Shown one piece after another: positions 50,128 through 58,785 of a stretch of DNA of 64,000 bases. The stretch comes from Pollutimonas thiosulfatoxidans (GTDB taxonomy: Bacteria > Pseudomonadota > Gammaproteobacteria > Burkholderiales > Burkholderiaceae_B). The DNA lies in the NCBI RefSeq assembly GCF_004022565.1, contig NZ_CP022987.1:1798001-1862000 (forward strand), written 5' to 3'. Position 1 is the first letter of the stretch. Each line of letters starts with the position of its first letter. The translations under genes and the position numbers were made by a program. Below the pieces are notes generated by a model. It was not told the origin of the DNA. It did no database searches and saw nothing but the letters and a program-made list of their open reading frames with translations.

Positions 50128-50972
50128 GCTTGCTCTTCGCTGGCATTGTGTCGTTGCTTTGCGCAACGGTGGCATTGTGGCTCGGCCGCGCCCTTTGGCG
50201 CGGCCCAGGCCAAGGTGATGAGATCGGGCATCACTCGGTCAACGCAACAGTTTTGCGCGATCAATTGGCTGAATTGGAAGGAGACGTCGCAAACCGTACA
50301 CTATCCGAGCACGATTTTTCCGTGGCCAAGCAAGAGTTGCAGCGCCGCGCGCTGGATGAGGCGATACCTGGCTCGGCTCCCGCTACCGGTGCGCATAACA
50401 GCCGACGAGCAGCCGCGGTAGTGGGCATCGTCTTGCCTGTGGCCGCCCTGCTGGTGTACGCATACCTTGGCAGCCCGGCCGCAACGCGGCCCGCCCCAGC
50501 TCCCAGTGCTGCCACAATGACTCAGGCTGATGTGCAGAAGATGGTGGAATCTCTAGAGGCGCGCCTGAAAGAAAATCCGGACGATCCCGAGGGCTGGCTG
50601 ATGTTGGGCCGCTCTTATCGATACTTTGGAAGATATGCAGATGCAGCCCAAGCTTTTTCCAAAGCTGCTCCCATCATCGAGGCGGACCCGCTTTCCCTGG
50701 CGGAATATGCCGAAGTGATCGCACGCAGCAGCGCAAGCGGATTTACCCAAGAAGCGACGCGACTACTTGACCGCGCCCTTACCCTCGACCCGGACGAACC
50801 ATTCGCCCTCACCTTGGCGGGAAGGGCTGCATTCGAGCGCGGCGAATATCAGGCGGCCATTGGCTATTGGCAACAATTACTAGAACAGTTCCCGGCCGGT
50901 TCGGAAGCGGCCCAGGCGGTACTAAATGGCATTGATATGGCTCGACGAAGTGCTGGTGCCGCCTCTCCATAA
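50124..50972 (+). CDS. ccmI: CcmI, TPR apocytochrome chaperone
   Basis: A 282-aa protein with two N-terminal helices (about 3-22 and 95-112) and TPR repeats from about 155 (DPEGWLMLGRSYRYFGRYAD, DEPFALTLAGRAAFERGEYQ). It presents apocytochromes to CcmFH. Last gene of the ccm cluster; ATGA overlap with ccmH. Confidence 0.94.
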   Translation: MSLLFAGIVSLLCATVALWLGRALWRGPGQGDEIGHHSVNATVLRDQLAELEGDVANRTLSEHDFSVAKQELQRRALDEAIPGSAPATGAHNSRRAAAVVGIVLPVAALLVYAYLGSPAATRPAPAPSAATMTQADVQKMVESLEARLKENPDDPEGWLMLGRSYRYFGRYADAAQAFSKAAPIIEADPLSLAEYAEVIARSSASGFTQEATRLLDRALTLDPDEPFALTLAGRAAFERGEYQAAIGYWQQLLEQFPAGSEAAQAVLNGIDMARRSAGAASP

Positions 50973-51052
50973 CCCATCAGCATACTTCGAACTCGCTTGG
51001 AAATCGCCTTCAAACCAGCTAATCGGTTTCTCGCATATAAGCCCGGGGACTG

Positions 51053-51637
51053 CACTTCATCTCGGTAGATCGATTCCAGACAGCTTGTCCGGACATCGAT
51101 GTACGCTTGGACACCAACCACAAATCGGTAGACTTCGCAGCCCAGCGCATCGATATCGGTGTGCGCTACGGCATGGGGGACTGGCCAGGCCTGAAGGCCG
51201 ACAAGCTCATGGATGAAGAAGCTTTTCCCGTATGCTCCCCTGAGCTGCTGCATCAGTTCAGGCAACTACGCAAGCCAAGTAATCTAATTCGCGAAACGCT
51301 GATCCATGACTTGACGATGGCCGGCCATGCGGGCTTCCCGACCTGGGAGGAATGGATGAAGAAAGCCGGCGTTAGCGACACAGCGACGATCCATCGCGGC
51401 ATGCCCCTCAATAACTCTGCAGCCGTGCTGCAGACAGCTATTGAGGGGCATGGCATCGCGCTCGCACGCAGCATCATGGCCCGCGACGATCTGTCGAGCG
51501 GGCGCCTCGTGAGGCTATTCCCAGACATCAGCTTAGCGTTGAATGCCTCTTATTACATCGTTTACCGACCCGAGTGCGCCAATCTACCCACACTAGCGGC
51601 ATTCAGGGAGTGGTTAATCACTGAGGCGGATGACTAA
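51053..51637 (+). pseudogene. Truncated LysR-type regulator (GcvA-like effector domain only)
   Basis: The reading frame from about 51053 gives HFISVDRFQTACPDIDVRLD, then VDFAAQRIDIGVRYGMGDWP and FPVCSPELL, ending near ITEADD. That is the C-terminal two thirds of a GcvA-like LysR protein; the DNA-binding helix-turn-helix is missing. An internal ATG at 51107 could make a 176-aa product, but it would be a non-functional fragment. It marks the right border of the cargo next to the relaxase gene. Confidence 0.85.
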
Positions 51638-51652
51638 TCACAAAGTAAAATT

Positions 51653-53656
51653 TCAAACGGAAGGGCTGCGCTGTCGCCCAATCTCCCACGACACCCCACC
51701 GCCATGCACTGTTGCGGCGATCTGCTGGCCCAGCCGCTGCTCGATCACCGGTCGCCACGGCACCAGACTGAACCCCATGCCGTCATCAAGCATCGCGTAA
51801 CGCCCGCTGACGAGCATGATTGAGCGTCGGTAGATACCGGCCACGCGCTGCCCATCAGCCACGGGCCGATGCTCCAGACCGGTTTCGGCGGCAATGTCCT
51901 TGGCAGCCCGCGCCAGTTCCCGATTGCGCAGCGTGCTCAGCAGATTGCCCGCCAGGATCACGCGCTGCCCGCGCCGCTGGGCCAGTCCTTGCTCTTCGAG
52001 GAAGTCGGCGCGCTGCTGCATGGCTTGTTTGGCCTCGCCACCAAAACCCATATCCTCCAGCCCCTTGCCGCGGCCAATCAACTGGTGATCAAGCCAGGTG
52101 GCCCCAATCACGCGAGTTTGCCGCTCGATGGGAAGGGGTGATTTCAGTTCCACCGCCACACCTCCCTGCCGCTGCGCGTCATACTGGCGGCCACGTTCGG
52201 GGAGGTCACGCGGTACTTTCCATAGTCCATCAGCCACGCGCTCCACAATTCCGGCGCGGCGCAGGGCTTCCAGCCGGCGAACATGCGCCGCGACGACTTC
52301 CTGCGGGTCGCGACCAGCTTTGGCGCGACCTTGCTCAATAGCAAGGTGGTGATCGATACGATACAAACCGTCGCTTGCCAGTTCCACGATGTTGCGGTCA
52401 GCCGCTCGAATGTCGGCGGAACCCTTCACTTCCACCACCGCGCCGGTTGGATAGTTGGCCGGTTCGTCGCGAGCATTGAGTGCAACGTAATGGGCCTTGC
52501 CGTCCACGCCGTCGATCACCAGATAGCCCCGGTCGCGCAGCTCATCATCCAGCCCCTTGGCCGCCACGCGCCCAACGATGACGCGTCCACCTCCATCATC
52601 ATCTTGGCCCGGCTCGAATACGGCAAGTTCGCGTTGTTTTCCGCTCATGGCCCGCTGCATGGTGCGGATAATGTCGCCCCGCTCGCTCAGGGCGCGCAAG
52701 ATTTTTTCAGCGTCGGTGTGCATGGCCCAGGTGCCGGGCTGTATTTCATCGGCCAGCCCTAGGCGCTGCAAGCGTTGCAGGCGACCGATCAGCAACAGGC
52801 GCTGGCGTTGCAATGTCGGCTCATTGAAGCGTTGGATCTGCACCCGTCCATCCTCTCCGATCTCACGTTGCAGGGTGCGATCCAGGCTCGTCCACCGTTC
52901 CTGCTCCACTTCGCGCTGCATGGCCTGCTGGATTTCCAGCTCGGTGCGCGGCCCCAGCCATTCGGTCGCCAGCTCAGAAGCGCGATGACGCAAGCCCTGG
53001 GCGATATAGTCGCCCGCAATGATGAGGTCTTGACCGGTCTCGTCGCGCCCGCGCACGATCAGGTGGGTGTGCGGGTTGTCGGTATTCCAGTGATCCACCG
53101 CCACCCAATCCAGGCGCGTGCCCAGGTCGGCTTCCATGCGGTTCACCAGATGCCGGGTGTAGGTGCGCAGGTCACCCAGCTCCGCGCCATCTTCGGGCGA
53201 GACAATGAAGCGGAAATGATGCCGGTCGTCTGCGCAGCGTTCCTTGAAGGCATCCAGATCGGCGACGTCCGTCTGTGGCCCATAGGCTTGGCCTGGCTCG
53301 CCATTGCGGCCCGCGCCGTCACGCTCGACGTAGCGCAGGTGCTTGGCAAGCGACTGTGGGCTGGCACGTTGCTGATTGACCAGCAGCGTCTTAATGGTCA
53401 CGCGCCGCGAGAATGGCGTGAGATTGGCGCCTGCGAAGCGCGCCGCCGTATGGCCGCGACCCAGGCGTGCGCCGGGACGCTGACCGGTGCGTGCGCCACG
53501 GCTACCGGCTGCGGAATGACGCATCGAGGACTTGCCCCCGCTGGCCTTGCCGGTCTGCTTGAGCACCTTGGAAATAAAACCTTGGCCTTGACCCTTGCCC
53601 CGGTTCTTCGGGGCGCTGGGGCGCACCCGGAAATCATCATCGCGGCGGTCGCTCAT
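51653..53656 (-). CDS. traI: Relaxase of Tn4371-type elements (TraI/VirD2-like, DUF3363)
   Basis: A 667-aa nicking enzyme that starts conjugal transfer. After a basic N-terminal stretch, the three-His metal motif is VDHWNTDNPHTHLIVRGRD (about 207-225). The large C-terminal DUF3363 domain follows (RRAGIVERVADGLWKVPRDL, WLDHQLIGRGKGLEDMGFGG). The start is ATG 53656 (MSDRRDDDFRV); a ~167-residue extension upstream in the same frame is Arg-rich and not family-like. The oriT is expected in the 460-bp gap upstream. Confidence 0.94.
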   Translation of the reverse strand: MSDRRDDDFRVRPSAPKNRGKGQGQGFISKVLKQTGKASGGKSSMRHSAAGSRGARTGQRPGARLGRGHTAARFAGANLTPFSRRVTIKTLLVNQQRASPQSLAKHLRYVERDGAGRNGEPGQAYGPQTDVADLDAFKERCADDRHHFRFIVSPEDGAELGDLRTYTRHLVNRMEADLGTRLDWVAVDHWNTDNPHTHLIVRGRDETGQDLIIAGDYIAQGLRHRASELATEWLGPRTELEIQQAMQREVEQERWTSLDRTLQREIGEDGRVQIQRFNEPTLQRQRLLLIGRLQRLQRLGLADEIQPGTWAMHTDAEKILRALSERGDIIRTMQRAMSGKQRELAVFEPGQDDDGGGRVIVGRVAAKGLDDELRDRGYLVIDGVDGKAHYVALNARDEPANYPTGAVVEVKGSADIRAADRNIVELASDGLYRIDHHLAIEQGRAKAGRDPQEVVAAHVRRLEALRRAGIVERVADGLWKVPRDLPERGRQYDAQRQGGVAVELKSPLPIERQTRVIGATWLDHQLIGRGKGLEDMGFGGEAKQAMQQRADFLEEQGLAQRRGQRVILAGNLLSTLRNRELARAAKDIAAETGLEHRPVADGQRVAGIYRRSIMLVSGRYAMLDDGMGFSLVPWRPVIEQRLGQQIAATVHGGGVSWEIGRQRSPSV

Positions 53657-54116
53657 GGCTACGCTTTCTGTAAGTTCTGACTGAAGCTGCGGCGTAGCCG
53701 GTCGTGTGAAGCACGCGGCAAGCCCTCTCTTGGCGCGAGCCTCGCGCCCCCAGCGGCACGACGGCAACGCCGCGTCGTGCCGCGCCACCCCCACGTGCAG
53801 ACTGGCTTTGCGGGCGGCTGTGTGCCGCCCCCTTTTGTCTTGCCTTCCGCCTTTGCCTGTCGCTTTCGCTCCGGGCGTCGGCGGTCCGGCAGCGCTGTGC
53901 TGCCGACAGCCAGCCCGCCGGCGAACGCGCCAATGGCCGCAGGCCGGGCGCGTTCGAGGCAAGACGCCTGCTCGTTGGACGGCTGCGCCGGATGTTGCGC
54001 GAGGCGCGGCGCGAATGCGCCCGTGCTGCACGCGCGACGACACGGCGGCAGCAGCCGGAACAGCATGCCCGATGGCACGATGAGATGCACGGCAACGTGC
54101 AGCGAATCGGCGGCCA
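53657..54116. other. Gap upstream of relaxase with inverted repeats, candidate oriT
   Basis: No recognised gene. A 153-codon minus-strand frame (53659-54120) starts in an ATGA overlap with traF but is Arg/Pro-rich and resembles no known protein, so it is left as doubtful. Two clear inverted repeats are present: CGGCAGC-gctgt-GCTGCCG (53887-53905), and CGAACGCGCC with GGCGCGTTCG (53922-53931 and 53947-53956), whose loop holds GGCCgcaGGCC. Origins of transfer often lie next to the relaxase gene and have such repeats. The nick site is not identified. Confidence 0.4.
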
Positions 54117-54716
54117 TCATGGATGTGTCTCCAGCCAGATCGGATGCGCGACGCCAATCACGCCGGATGCGCTGACCGGGCCGAAATAACGGCTGTCGAA
54201 CGACGCCGGATGTGTGGCGCTCAGCAGGAACAGTTCGCTCTCAAGGAGTGGTCGGCAATGCGGCCAGAAGGGCAGCGGCCGGCCTAGCCGGTCGGCAGGC
54301 AGTGCGGCGGCCACCGGCACGCCGTCGATACGCACCTGACCGTCGATAATGCAGACGTGCTGCGGCGCGACGGCGCCCACACGTTTGAGCAGCGGGATAT
54401 GTGCGGGCAGGTAGCCGCGCTGCGCGGCCAGTACGGCGGCGTCAGCAGGCAATCGAGTCAGAACAATACTGCCCACTTCCAGCCGACGGGGCAGCGAACC
54501 GGACTGATGTTGGAATGGTTTGACGCGATACCAGCCGGCCGGAACGCTGCTGGACGGGTTGTAGATCAGGCGCGGTAGCGGCTGCACGAACGTCGCCCAG
54601 GCGAGCGCCGCGAGGCCAACGGCGGCGAAGCCCGCCAGGACGATGCGAGCGCGCACGCGTGAGCGAGGAAACGGCGCGACTTCGGGTGTGCGGGCGGTGG
54701 TGGAATCGGGGGTCAT
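54117..54716 (-). CDS. traF: TraF, S26-type pilin-processing protease
   Basis: A 199-aa inner-membrane protease with one anchor (about 24-42). The catalytic Ser lies in IYNPSSSVPAGWYRV (about 55-57) and the general-base Lys in IPLLKRVGA. In P-type systems TraF trims and cyclises the TrbC pilin. It overlaps the DUF2840 gene by 4 bp. Confidence 0.92.
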   Translation of the reverse strand: MTPDSTTARTPEVAPFPRSRVRARIVLAGFAAVGLAALAWATFVQPLPRLIYNPSSSVPAGWYRVKPFQHQSGSLPRRLEVGSIVLTRLPADAAVLAAQRGYLPAHIPLLKRVGAVAPQHVCIIDGQVRIDGVPVAAALPADRLGRPLPFWPHCRPLLESELFLLSATHPASFDSRYFGPVSASGVIGVAHPIWLETHP

Positions 54717-55258
54717 GACAGCGCCCTCCCAGCCAGCCAGGCAGTGTGCCGCTCAATGGTGTATTCGGGCAACGCCAGGCGGGCCGCCAAACGGTTGCCC
54801 AGCGTGCGCCAGTACGCTGGCGATGTAGCGGCGGGCACGATGCCCAGCGCCTCGATGGCGTCAATGCGCTCCAGCACAGAACGAACTGGATGATTACCTT
54901 CGACGTTCAGCAGCAAACGCGCACCGGGCTGCACGCCGGGAATGCGCTGCGCCGCGTCCAACGGTGTGCAAGCCTGCATTACCATGAGCTGCCAGCGTAC
55001 CGTGCCGTAATCGTTGGCCTGCCAGCGGACGCGGCAGAACATCACGCCCGGCATAAACACCGCCCAGCGCCGCCAGCGATCCAGCCGGATCATATGTGCC
55101 GGTTCGCCAAAACGCAGATAGAGATTGAAATGCGGTTCGATCGTGGCGAGCGCCACCCGCGTCAGCGGCACGCTGTTGGCTTGGTTGGCAAGCGTGGCGG
55201 ATAGCGGCAGCGATGCCGCCGTCGCCGCGCCAAAAGCAGGCGAAGCGGATGTATTCAT
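54713..55258 (-). CDS. DUF2840 family protein
   Basis: A 181-aa protein of the DUF2840 family: LTRVALATIEPHFNLYLRFG, RLDRWRRWAVFMPGVMFCRV and the C-terminal YWRTLGNRLAARLALPEYT. It occurs in this position between RHH/ParA and TraF in Tn4371-type elements. Function unknown. Start ATG 55258 in an ATGA overlap; a longer frame upstream covers parA and is rejected. Confidence 0.88.
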   Translation of the reverse strand: MNTSASPAFGAATAASLPLSATLANQANSVPLTRVALATIEPHFNLYLRFGEPAHMIRLDRWRRWAVFMPGVMFCRVRWQANDYGTVRWQLMVMQACTPLDAAQRIPGVQPGARLLLNVEGNHPVRSVLERIDAIEALGIVPAATSPAYWRTLGNRLAARLALPEYTIERHTAWLAGRALS

Positions 55259-55548
55259 GGCGTGTCCTCTTTGCGATGTTCTGGAAACTCGCGCTCCAGC
55301 AGACCGCGCAGCAGGTCGGCCACGGTCACGCCTTGCGTGAAGGCCGACACCTTGATGCGTGCGCGCAGCGCGGGGGTGATGTCCAGCGTCAGGCGGGCGG
55401 TGTAGCAGTCGCCCTTGTTCAGTGCGCCGGCGTCGCCCTGGCGAATCCACGCCTCGGCGTGTGGATTCACGGGCGGACGCATACCTATTCCGACGCGCTT
55501 GGCCGGGCGTTTGCTGTTCGGTGGCAGCCTCGCTCTCATGTCGGCCAC
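55255..55548 (-). CDS. Ribbon-helix-helix partition-like protein
   Basis: A 97-aa protein with a disordered N-terminus and a C-terminal ribbon-helix-helix (DCYTARLTLDITPALRARIK, FTQGVTVADLLRGLLEREF). It overlaps parA by 13 bp and follows it, so it is probably the DNA-binding partner of that ATPase, as VirC2 is for VirC1 or ParG for ParF. Confidence 0.85.
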   Translation of the reverse strand: MADMRARLPPNSKRPAKRVGIGMRPPVNPHAEAWIRQGDAGALNKGDCYTARLTLDITPALRARIKVSAFTQGVTVADLLRGLLEREFPEHRKEDTP

Positions 55549-56174
55549 CGCAGCAGTTCATCGACCAGGGCCGTGATTTCACGCGCCGCCGCGCTGTCGG
55601 GCGCTGTCTCGCGTGCCAGCCGCCCGGCGGCCACGCTGTCGGCAAAGATGATTCTTTGCCGGACCTCGGCGCGCAGCGTCGGCAGCAGCAGATCGGCCAG
55701 CGCCTGGCGCGCTTCGCGCCCAATGACGGTGGTGCTGACCCGTCGATTGATGACAAAGGCCGCTTGCAAGGCGGGCCGGAACACCTGGGCCTCGCGAATC
55801 AGCGCCACCATCTCGGCGCTGGCCCATAAGTCGTAAGGGCTGGGCTGAACGGGAATCAGCACGTAGTCGGCCGCCAGCAGCGCGGAGCGCGCCAGGGCGG
55901 CGATGCGTGGCGGCCCGTCGATCACGACATGATCGGCCCGTCTGGCCAGCTCCGGCGCTTCCTGATGCAGTGTTTCGCGAGCAAGGCCCACGGCGCTGAA
56001 CAGCCTTGGCAAACCTTGCTGACTTCTGCGCTGCGTCCAGTCCAGTGAGGAACCCTGCGGGTCGGCGTCCAGCAGGATGACCTGCTGACCGCGCAGCGCG
56101 AGTTCTCCAGCGATGTGGGTGGCGAGTGTGGTCTTGCCGGCGCCCCCTTTCTGGTTGAGCAAGGCAATAATCAT
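55536..56174 (-). CDS. parA: ParA/VirC1-like ATPase
   Basis: A 212-aa deviant-Walker ATPase: LNQKGGAGKTTLATHIAGEL (about 6-25), LLDADPQGSSLDW and IDGPPRIAALARSALLAADY. It may position the element's circular form for partition or the relaxosome at the cell pole, as VirC1 does. First gene of the parA-RHH-DUF2840-traF unit. Start ATG 56174. Confidence 0.93.
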   Translation of the reverse strand: MIIALLNQKGGAGKTTLATHIAGELALRGQQVILLDADPQGSSLDWTQRRSQQGLPRLFSAVGLARETLHQEAPELARRADHVVIDGPPRIAALARSALLAADYVLIPVQPSPYDLWASAEMVALIREAQVFRPALQAAFVINRRVSTTVIGREARQALADLLLPTLRAEVRQRIIFADSVAAGRLARETAPDSAAAREITALVDELLRWPT

Positions 56175-56311
56175 GGCGCAGCCCTCCCACCTGGAATGCC
56201 TGTCTGTTTTTGCCTTGCCAGACGGGCATGGTGCTTCGGCTGATTTTGCTGTTCAGACCGTCCCGATTGTTGGTTTTTGGAAGCTGCCCACCGATATGGC
56301 GCTTCTCTATT

Positions 56312-56346
56312 AAAAGTTAGAGTAGTTAAGTTAGGTAAGTTAAGGG
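56312..56346. repeat. Tandem TTAAG-type repeats upstream of parA
   Basis: A run of related units (GTTAGAGTA, GTTAAG, TTAGGTAAG, TTAAGG) fills about 35 bp, 140 bp upstream of parA. Such short direct repeats often bind RHH partition proteins (operator/parS). Inference from layout. Confidence 0.45.
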
Positions 56347-56388
56347 GCGCGCAAAGCCAGCAATGGCGCCGGGTTGCGGCCATTTTTG

Positions 56389-56495
56389 TTGCCTGATAGC
56401 ACGAGGATGTGTTGCCTGATAGCACGAGTGTTCCGTTGCCTGATAGCACGACACTATCCACAGGATATTCACAACTTACCCACAGATTTATCCCC
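56389..56495. other. Iteron-type replication origin
   Basis: Three identical 17-bp direct repeats GTTGCCTGATAGCACGA start at 56389, 56412 and 56436 (spacing 23 and 24 bp). They are followed by DnaA-box-like TATCCACAG (56457-56465), TTACCCACA and TTATCCCCG (to about 56495, running into the repA 3' end). Iterons spaced by about two helix turns next to DnaA boxes and a RepA gene are the layout of an iteron-controlled oriV. Confidence 0.8.
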
Positions 56496-57348
56496 GTGCC
56501 GTGGGCGGCACGGGCCGGAACGTGAGCAGTTCGGTTTTGTCCTCCGGTACGAGTTCGATGCCCAGGACGTAGCCCGGCAGCGATTGGCGCGCAACCAAGG
56601 CGCGCAAGTCGGCGGCAAAGTCGTAGAAGCGCGCTACGCTGCCCGATTTGCGGTACAGGTGCCGGAAGTCGAATTGCCAGCCGTCCGGCTGCTTGCCGCC
56701 GTGCTTGCGCACCAGGCGGTACAGCCAGCGTTCGATGCCGCCCGTCAGGCGGAAGTATGCCGGGTCGATGGTCAGCACCAGGGCCGCATCCATCACCCCG
56801 GCATAGAACCAGTCCGGCAAAATCAGTTCGATGCCCAGCGGCTTGCCATCGGCATCGGCCAGCTCCTTCCATTCGTTGATCCACGAGAAGCGGTGCAGCC
56901 GCCGCCCCGTGGTTTCGCGGATGGATGTGGCCACGCTGGTCGATTGCAGCCGGTCGAGGGCGGCTTTCAGGCGCTGGTAGTCGCGCAAGGACGTACCGCG
57001 CCCAATGAAGCGCAGGATCTCGTAGGGACGCACCTGCATCAACCGTGAGCTGCGGATGCCCGCATCGCGGGCTTGCACGATCTGACTGGCGGCCCAGATC
57101 AGAATGTCGGCATCCCAGATCGTGGCAATACCGTGTTCCTGTGTACCCTCCACGCGGATGGTGACGTTCCCGCTGTGAAAGTCGATGGGCGCAACGCGCC
57201 GCGACTTCGCCAACGAGAAGAAGGGATAGGCCATCAAATCCTGAGCATCGCGCGGCGCCATGTCCTCGCCCGGTAGTGCGCGGAACAACGCCAGTTGTTC
57301 GCGCTGCGGCGGGGGTCGCAGCCGTGATGACTGCGAAGGACTGGACAT
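56488..57348 (-). CDS. repA: RepA replication initiator
   Basis: A 286-aa initiator of the RepA family in Tn4371-type elements: MAYPFFSLAKSRRVAPIDFH, RPYEILRFIGRGTSLRDYQR and SGSVARFYDFAADLRALVAR. It should bind the iterons at 56389-56452 and allow replication of the excised circle. The start is taken as ATG 57348 (MSSPSQSSRL); GTG 57366 is equally possible, neither having a strong ribosome site. It is convergent in position with the origin, whose iterons lie beyond its stop. Confidence 0.9.
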   Translation of the reverse strand: MSSPSQSSRLRPPPQREQLALFRALPGEDMAPRDAQDLMAYPFFSLAKSRRVAPIDFHSGNVTIRVEGTQEHGIATIWDADILIWAASQIVQARDAGIRSSRLMQVRPYEILRFIGRGTSLRDYQRLKAALDRLQSTSVATSIRETTGRRLHRFSWINEWKELADADGKPLGIELILPDWFYAGVMDAALVLTIDPAYFRLTGGIERWLYRLVRKHGGKQPDGWQFDFRHLYRKSGSVARFYDFAADLRALVARQSLPGYVLGIELVPEDKTELLTFRPVPPTARG

Positions 57349-57374
57349 GGCGATGGCCGCCCGCACCCGAACGC

Positions 57375-57659
57375 TCAGCGACCGTCACGATAATCACCCT
57401 CATGGCGCTCGGCGTATTCCGGGTCGGATGTCGCCTCGTAGCTGCGCGCATCGGCCCAGGCGTCCAGATCGGCCACCGCATACATGACGCGCCGGCCGAA
57501 TTTACGAAACGTCGGCCCGCCGCCGATCACGCGCTGCTTTTCCAGCGTGCGCGGCGACAGGCGCAGGTACTGGGCGGCTTCGTCGTTGGTCAAGTAGCGT
57601 TGGGGCTGCGCGGGCGTGGCAATGGGTGCGGCGGCGGGCCGTAAGGGAGCGGGTCGCAT
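57375..57659 (-). CDS. AlpA/excisionase-type helix-turn-helix protein
   Basis: A 94-aa protein with a MerR/AlpA-like helix-turn-helix (YLTNDEAAQYLRLSPRTLEK, PTFRKFGRRVMYAVADLDAW). Such small proteins act as excisionases or activators on mobile elements. The start is ATG 57659, with GGAGG eight bases upstream; ATG 57674 is in frame but would place that site inside the gene. It lies just upstream of repA. Confidence 0.9.
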   Translation of the reverse strand: MRPAPLRPAAAPIATPAQPQRYLTNDEAAQYLRLSPRTLEKQRVIGGGPTFRKFGRRVMYAVADLDAWADARSYEATSDPEYAERHEGDYRDGR

Positions 57660-57742
57660 GAGATGAACCTCCATCGGTCGGTAGAGCCGGCGGCGCCAGT
57701 GCTGCCGGATGGAGACAGTCTCAACAAAGCCGGGCGACTTGC

Positions 57743-58549
57743 TCAGGGACGTTTTGCAGGGGATGAAGATCGTCCCTGTACAGGCTCGGGCAACTGTGCC
57801 AGGCGGCGGTAGCCGCCGCGCATCAGCGCATCGCCTCGCCGAACCAGGCGGCGCATGCGAGCGCGCATAGCGCCATCGGCATGCCAGTCGCGGGCCACCG
57901 CCTTGGAGCCAAACAGCCCTTCGGCGATGTCGCGCAAGGACGCACCCGCCAGGGTCGCGTCGAGCGCTTGCAAGGTGTGCAGTTCCTGCAAGGCCGACAA
58001 GGCGGGCCGGGGCCGCACCACGGCAATGGGAACGGCGTCGTTGACCAGAGCCAGATTGTTCATTTCCAGCGTGAGCGCTTGCGCGTGCGCAAGAAGATCG
58101 GCGCCGGCGCGCACGGCATAGACGTAGGCCATGCCGTCTGCCAGGCCAGGGGCCACCGCCAGCCGCAGGCAGCTACCCGGCCAACGCACCCGCAGCACCA
58201 GGCGTACACCGTCGTGAATCAGGGATTTGTCACCGGGGATGCGCCAGAGCGTGAATAGCGTGGCACCCGGCATGGGGTCGGCGTCCGGGTAAAGATGAAC
58301 GCCATGAGAATTAGGGAACCAGATCGGATGTGCGTCACGCGCATCCAGGGCGGGGTCTTCCAGCAGGCGCAAGCCCCAGCGCTGCGCCGTGGGCTGCGCG
58401 GCTTCCGGCTGCTGGGAATGGCGCAGCCAATCTTGCCGGTAATCAGGATGGCGGCGCAGATATTCCCAGGCCAGCGCCGGGCCATCCAAGTGCAGGATGT
58501 AGAGATACGCGGCAACCGGATGCCAGTGCTTGGCGAGCGAATCGGCCAT
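57743..58549 (-). CDS. DUF2285 domain transcriptional regulator-like protein
   Basis: A 268-aa protein: an N-terminal part beginning AAYLYILHLDGPALAWEYLR RHPDY and the C-terminal DUF2285 domain (LQALDATLAGASLRDIAEGL, FGSKAVARDWHADGAMRARM). It is a conserved backbone gene of this ICE family, proposed to act in regulation. GGGGG precedes the ATG. Tandem 14-bp repeats lie 42 bp upstream of the start. Confidence 0.88.
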   Translation of the reverse strand: MADSLAKHWHPVAAYLYILHLDGPALAWEYLRRHPDYRQDWLRHSQQPEAAQPTAQRWGLRLLEDPALDARDAHPIWFPNSHGVHLYPDADPMPGATLFTLWRIPGDKSLIHDGVRLVLRVRWPGSCLRLAVAPGLADGMAYVYAVRAGADLLAHAQALTLEMNNLALVNDAVPIAVVRPRPALSALQELHTLQALDATLAGASLRDIAEGLFGSKAVARDWHADGAMRARMRRLVRRGDALMRGGYRRLAQLPEPVQGRSSSPAKRP

Positions 58550-58590
58550 GACGCAACCCCCTTTGACTCAGCGGGGCAGCACCATCGGAA

Positions 58591-58618
58591 AATAAACACG
58601 AGCCAATAAACACAAGCC
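58591..58618. repeat. Two tandem 14-bp repeats upstream of the DUF2285 gene
   Basis: AATAAACACgAGCC (58591-58604) is followed directly by AATAAACACaAGCC (58605-58618), differing in one base. It is a possible operator for a backbone regulator. Confidence 0.55.
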
Positions 58619-58785
58619 AGTTTCAATACGTTAAGATTTAACTACCAATCGCATAAAATGAAACTAAAAACATCAAGTCCGATTGCGTCTTAACCATTGC
58701 ACCAGTGATCAGAATGCGATGATGGCACCGCTGAAGAATCAGCAAGCAGCATCCATGACCCTGCCGCATTTCGCGCAGAAGATCA

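Noticed and set aside
53657..54157. A 167-residue N-terminal extension of the relaxase
   Set aside because: It is Arg/Ala-rich, overlaps traF and is unlike relaxase N-termini; the ATG at 53656 starts a normal protein.
54713..55756. A 347-residue protein ending in DUF2840
   Set aside because: The first ~165 residues are an off-frame reading of the RHH and parA genes.
56389..56452. CRISPR-like array
   Set aside because: Only three 17-bp units with 6-7-bp gaps next to RepA; this is an iteron set. No cas genes or other arrays were seen.
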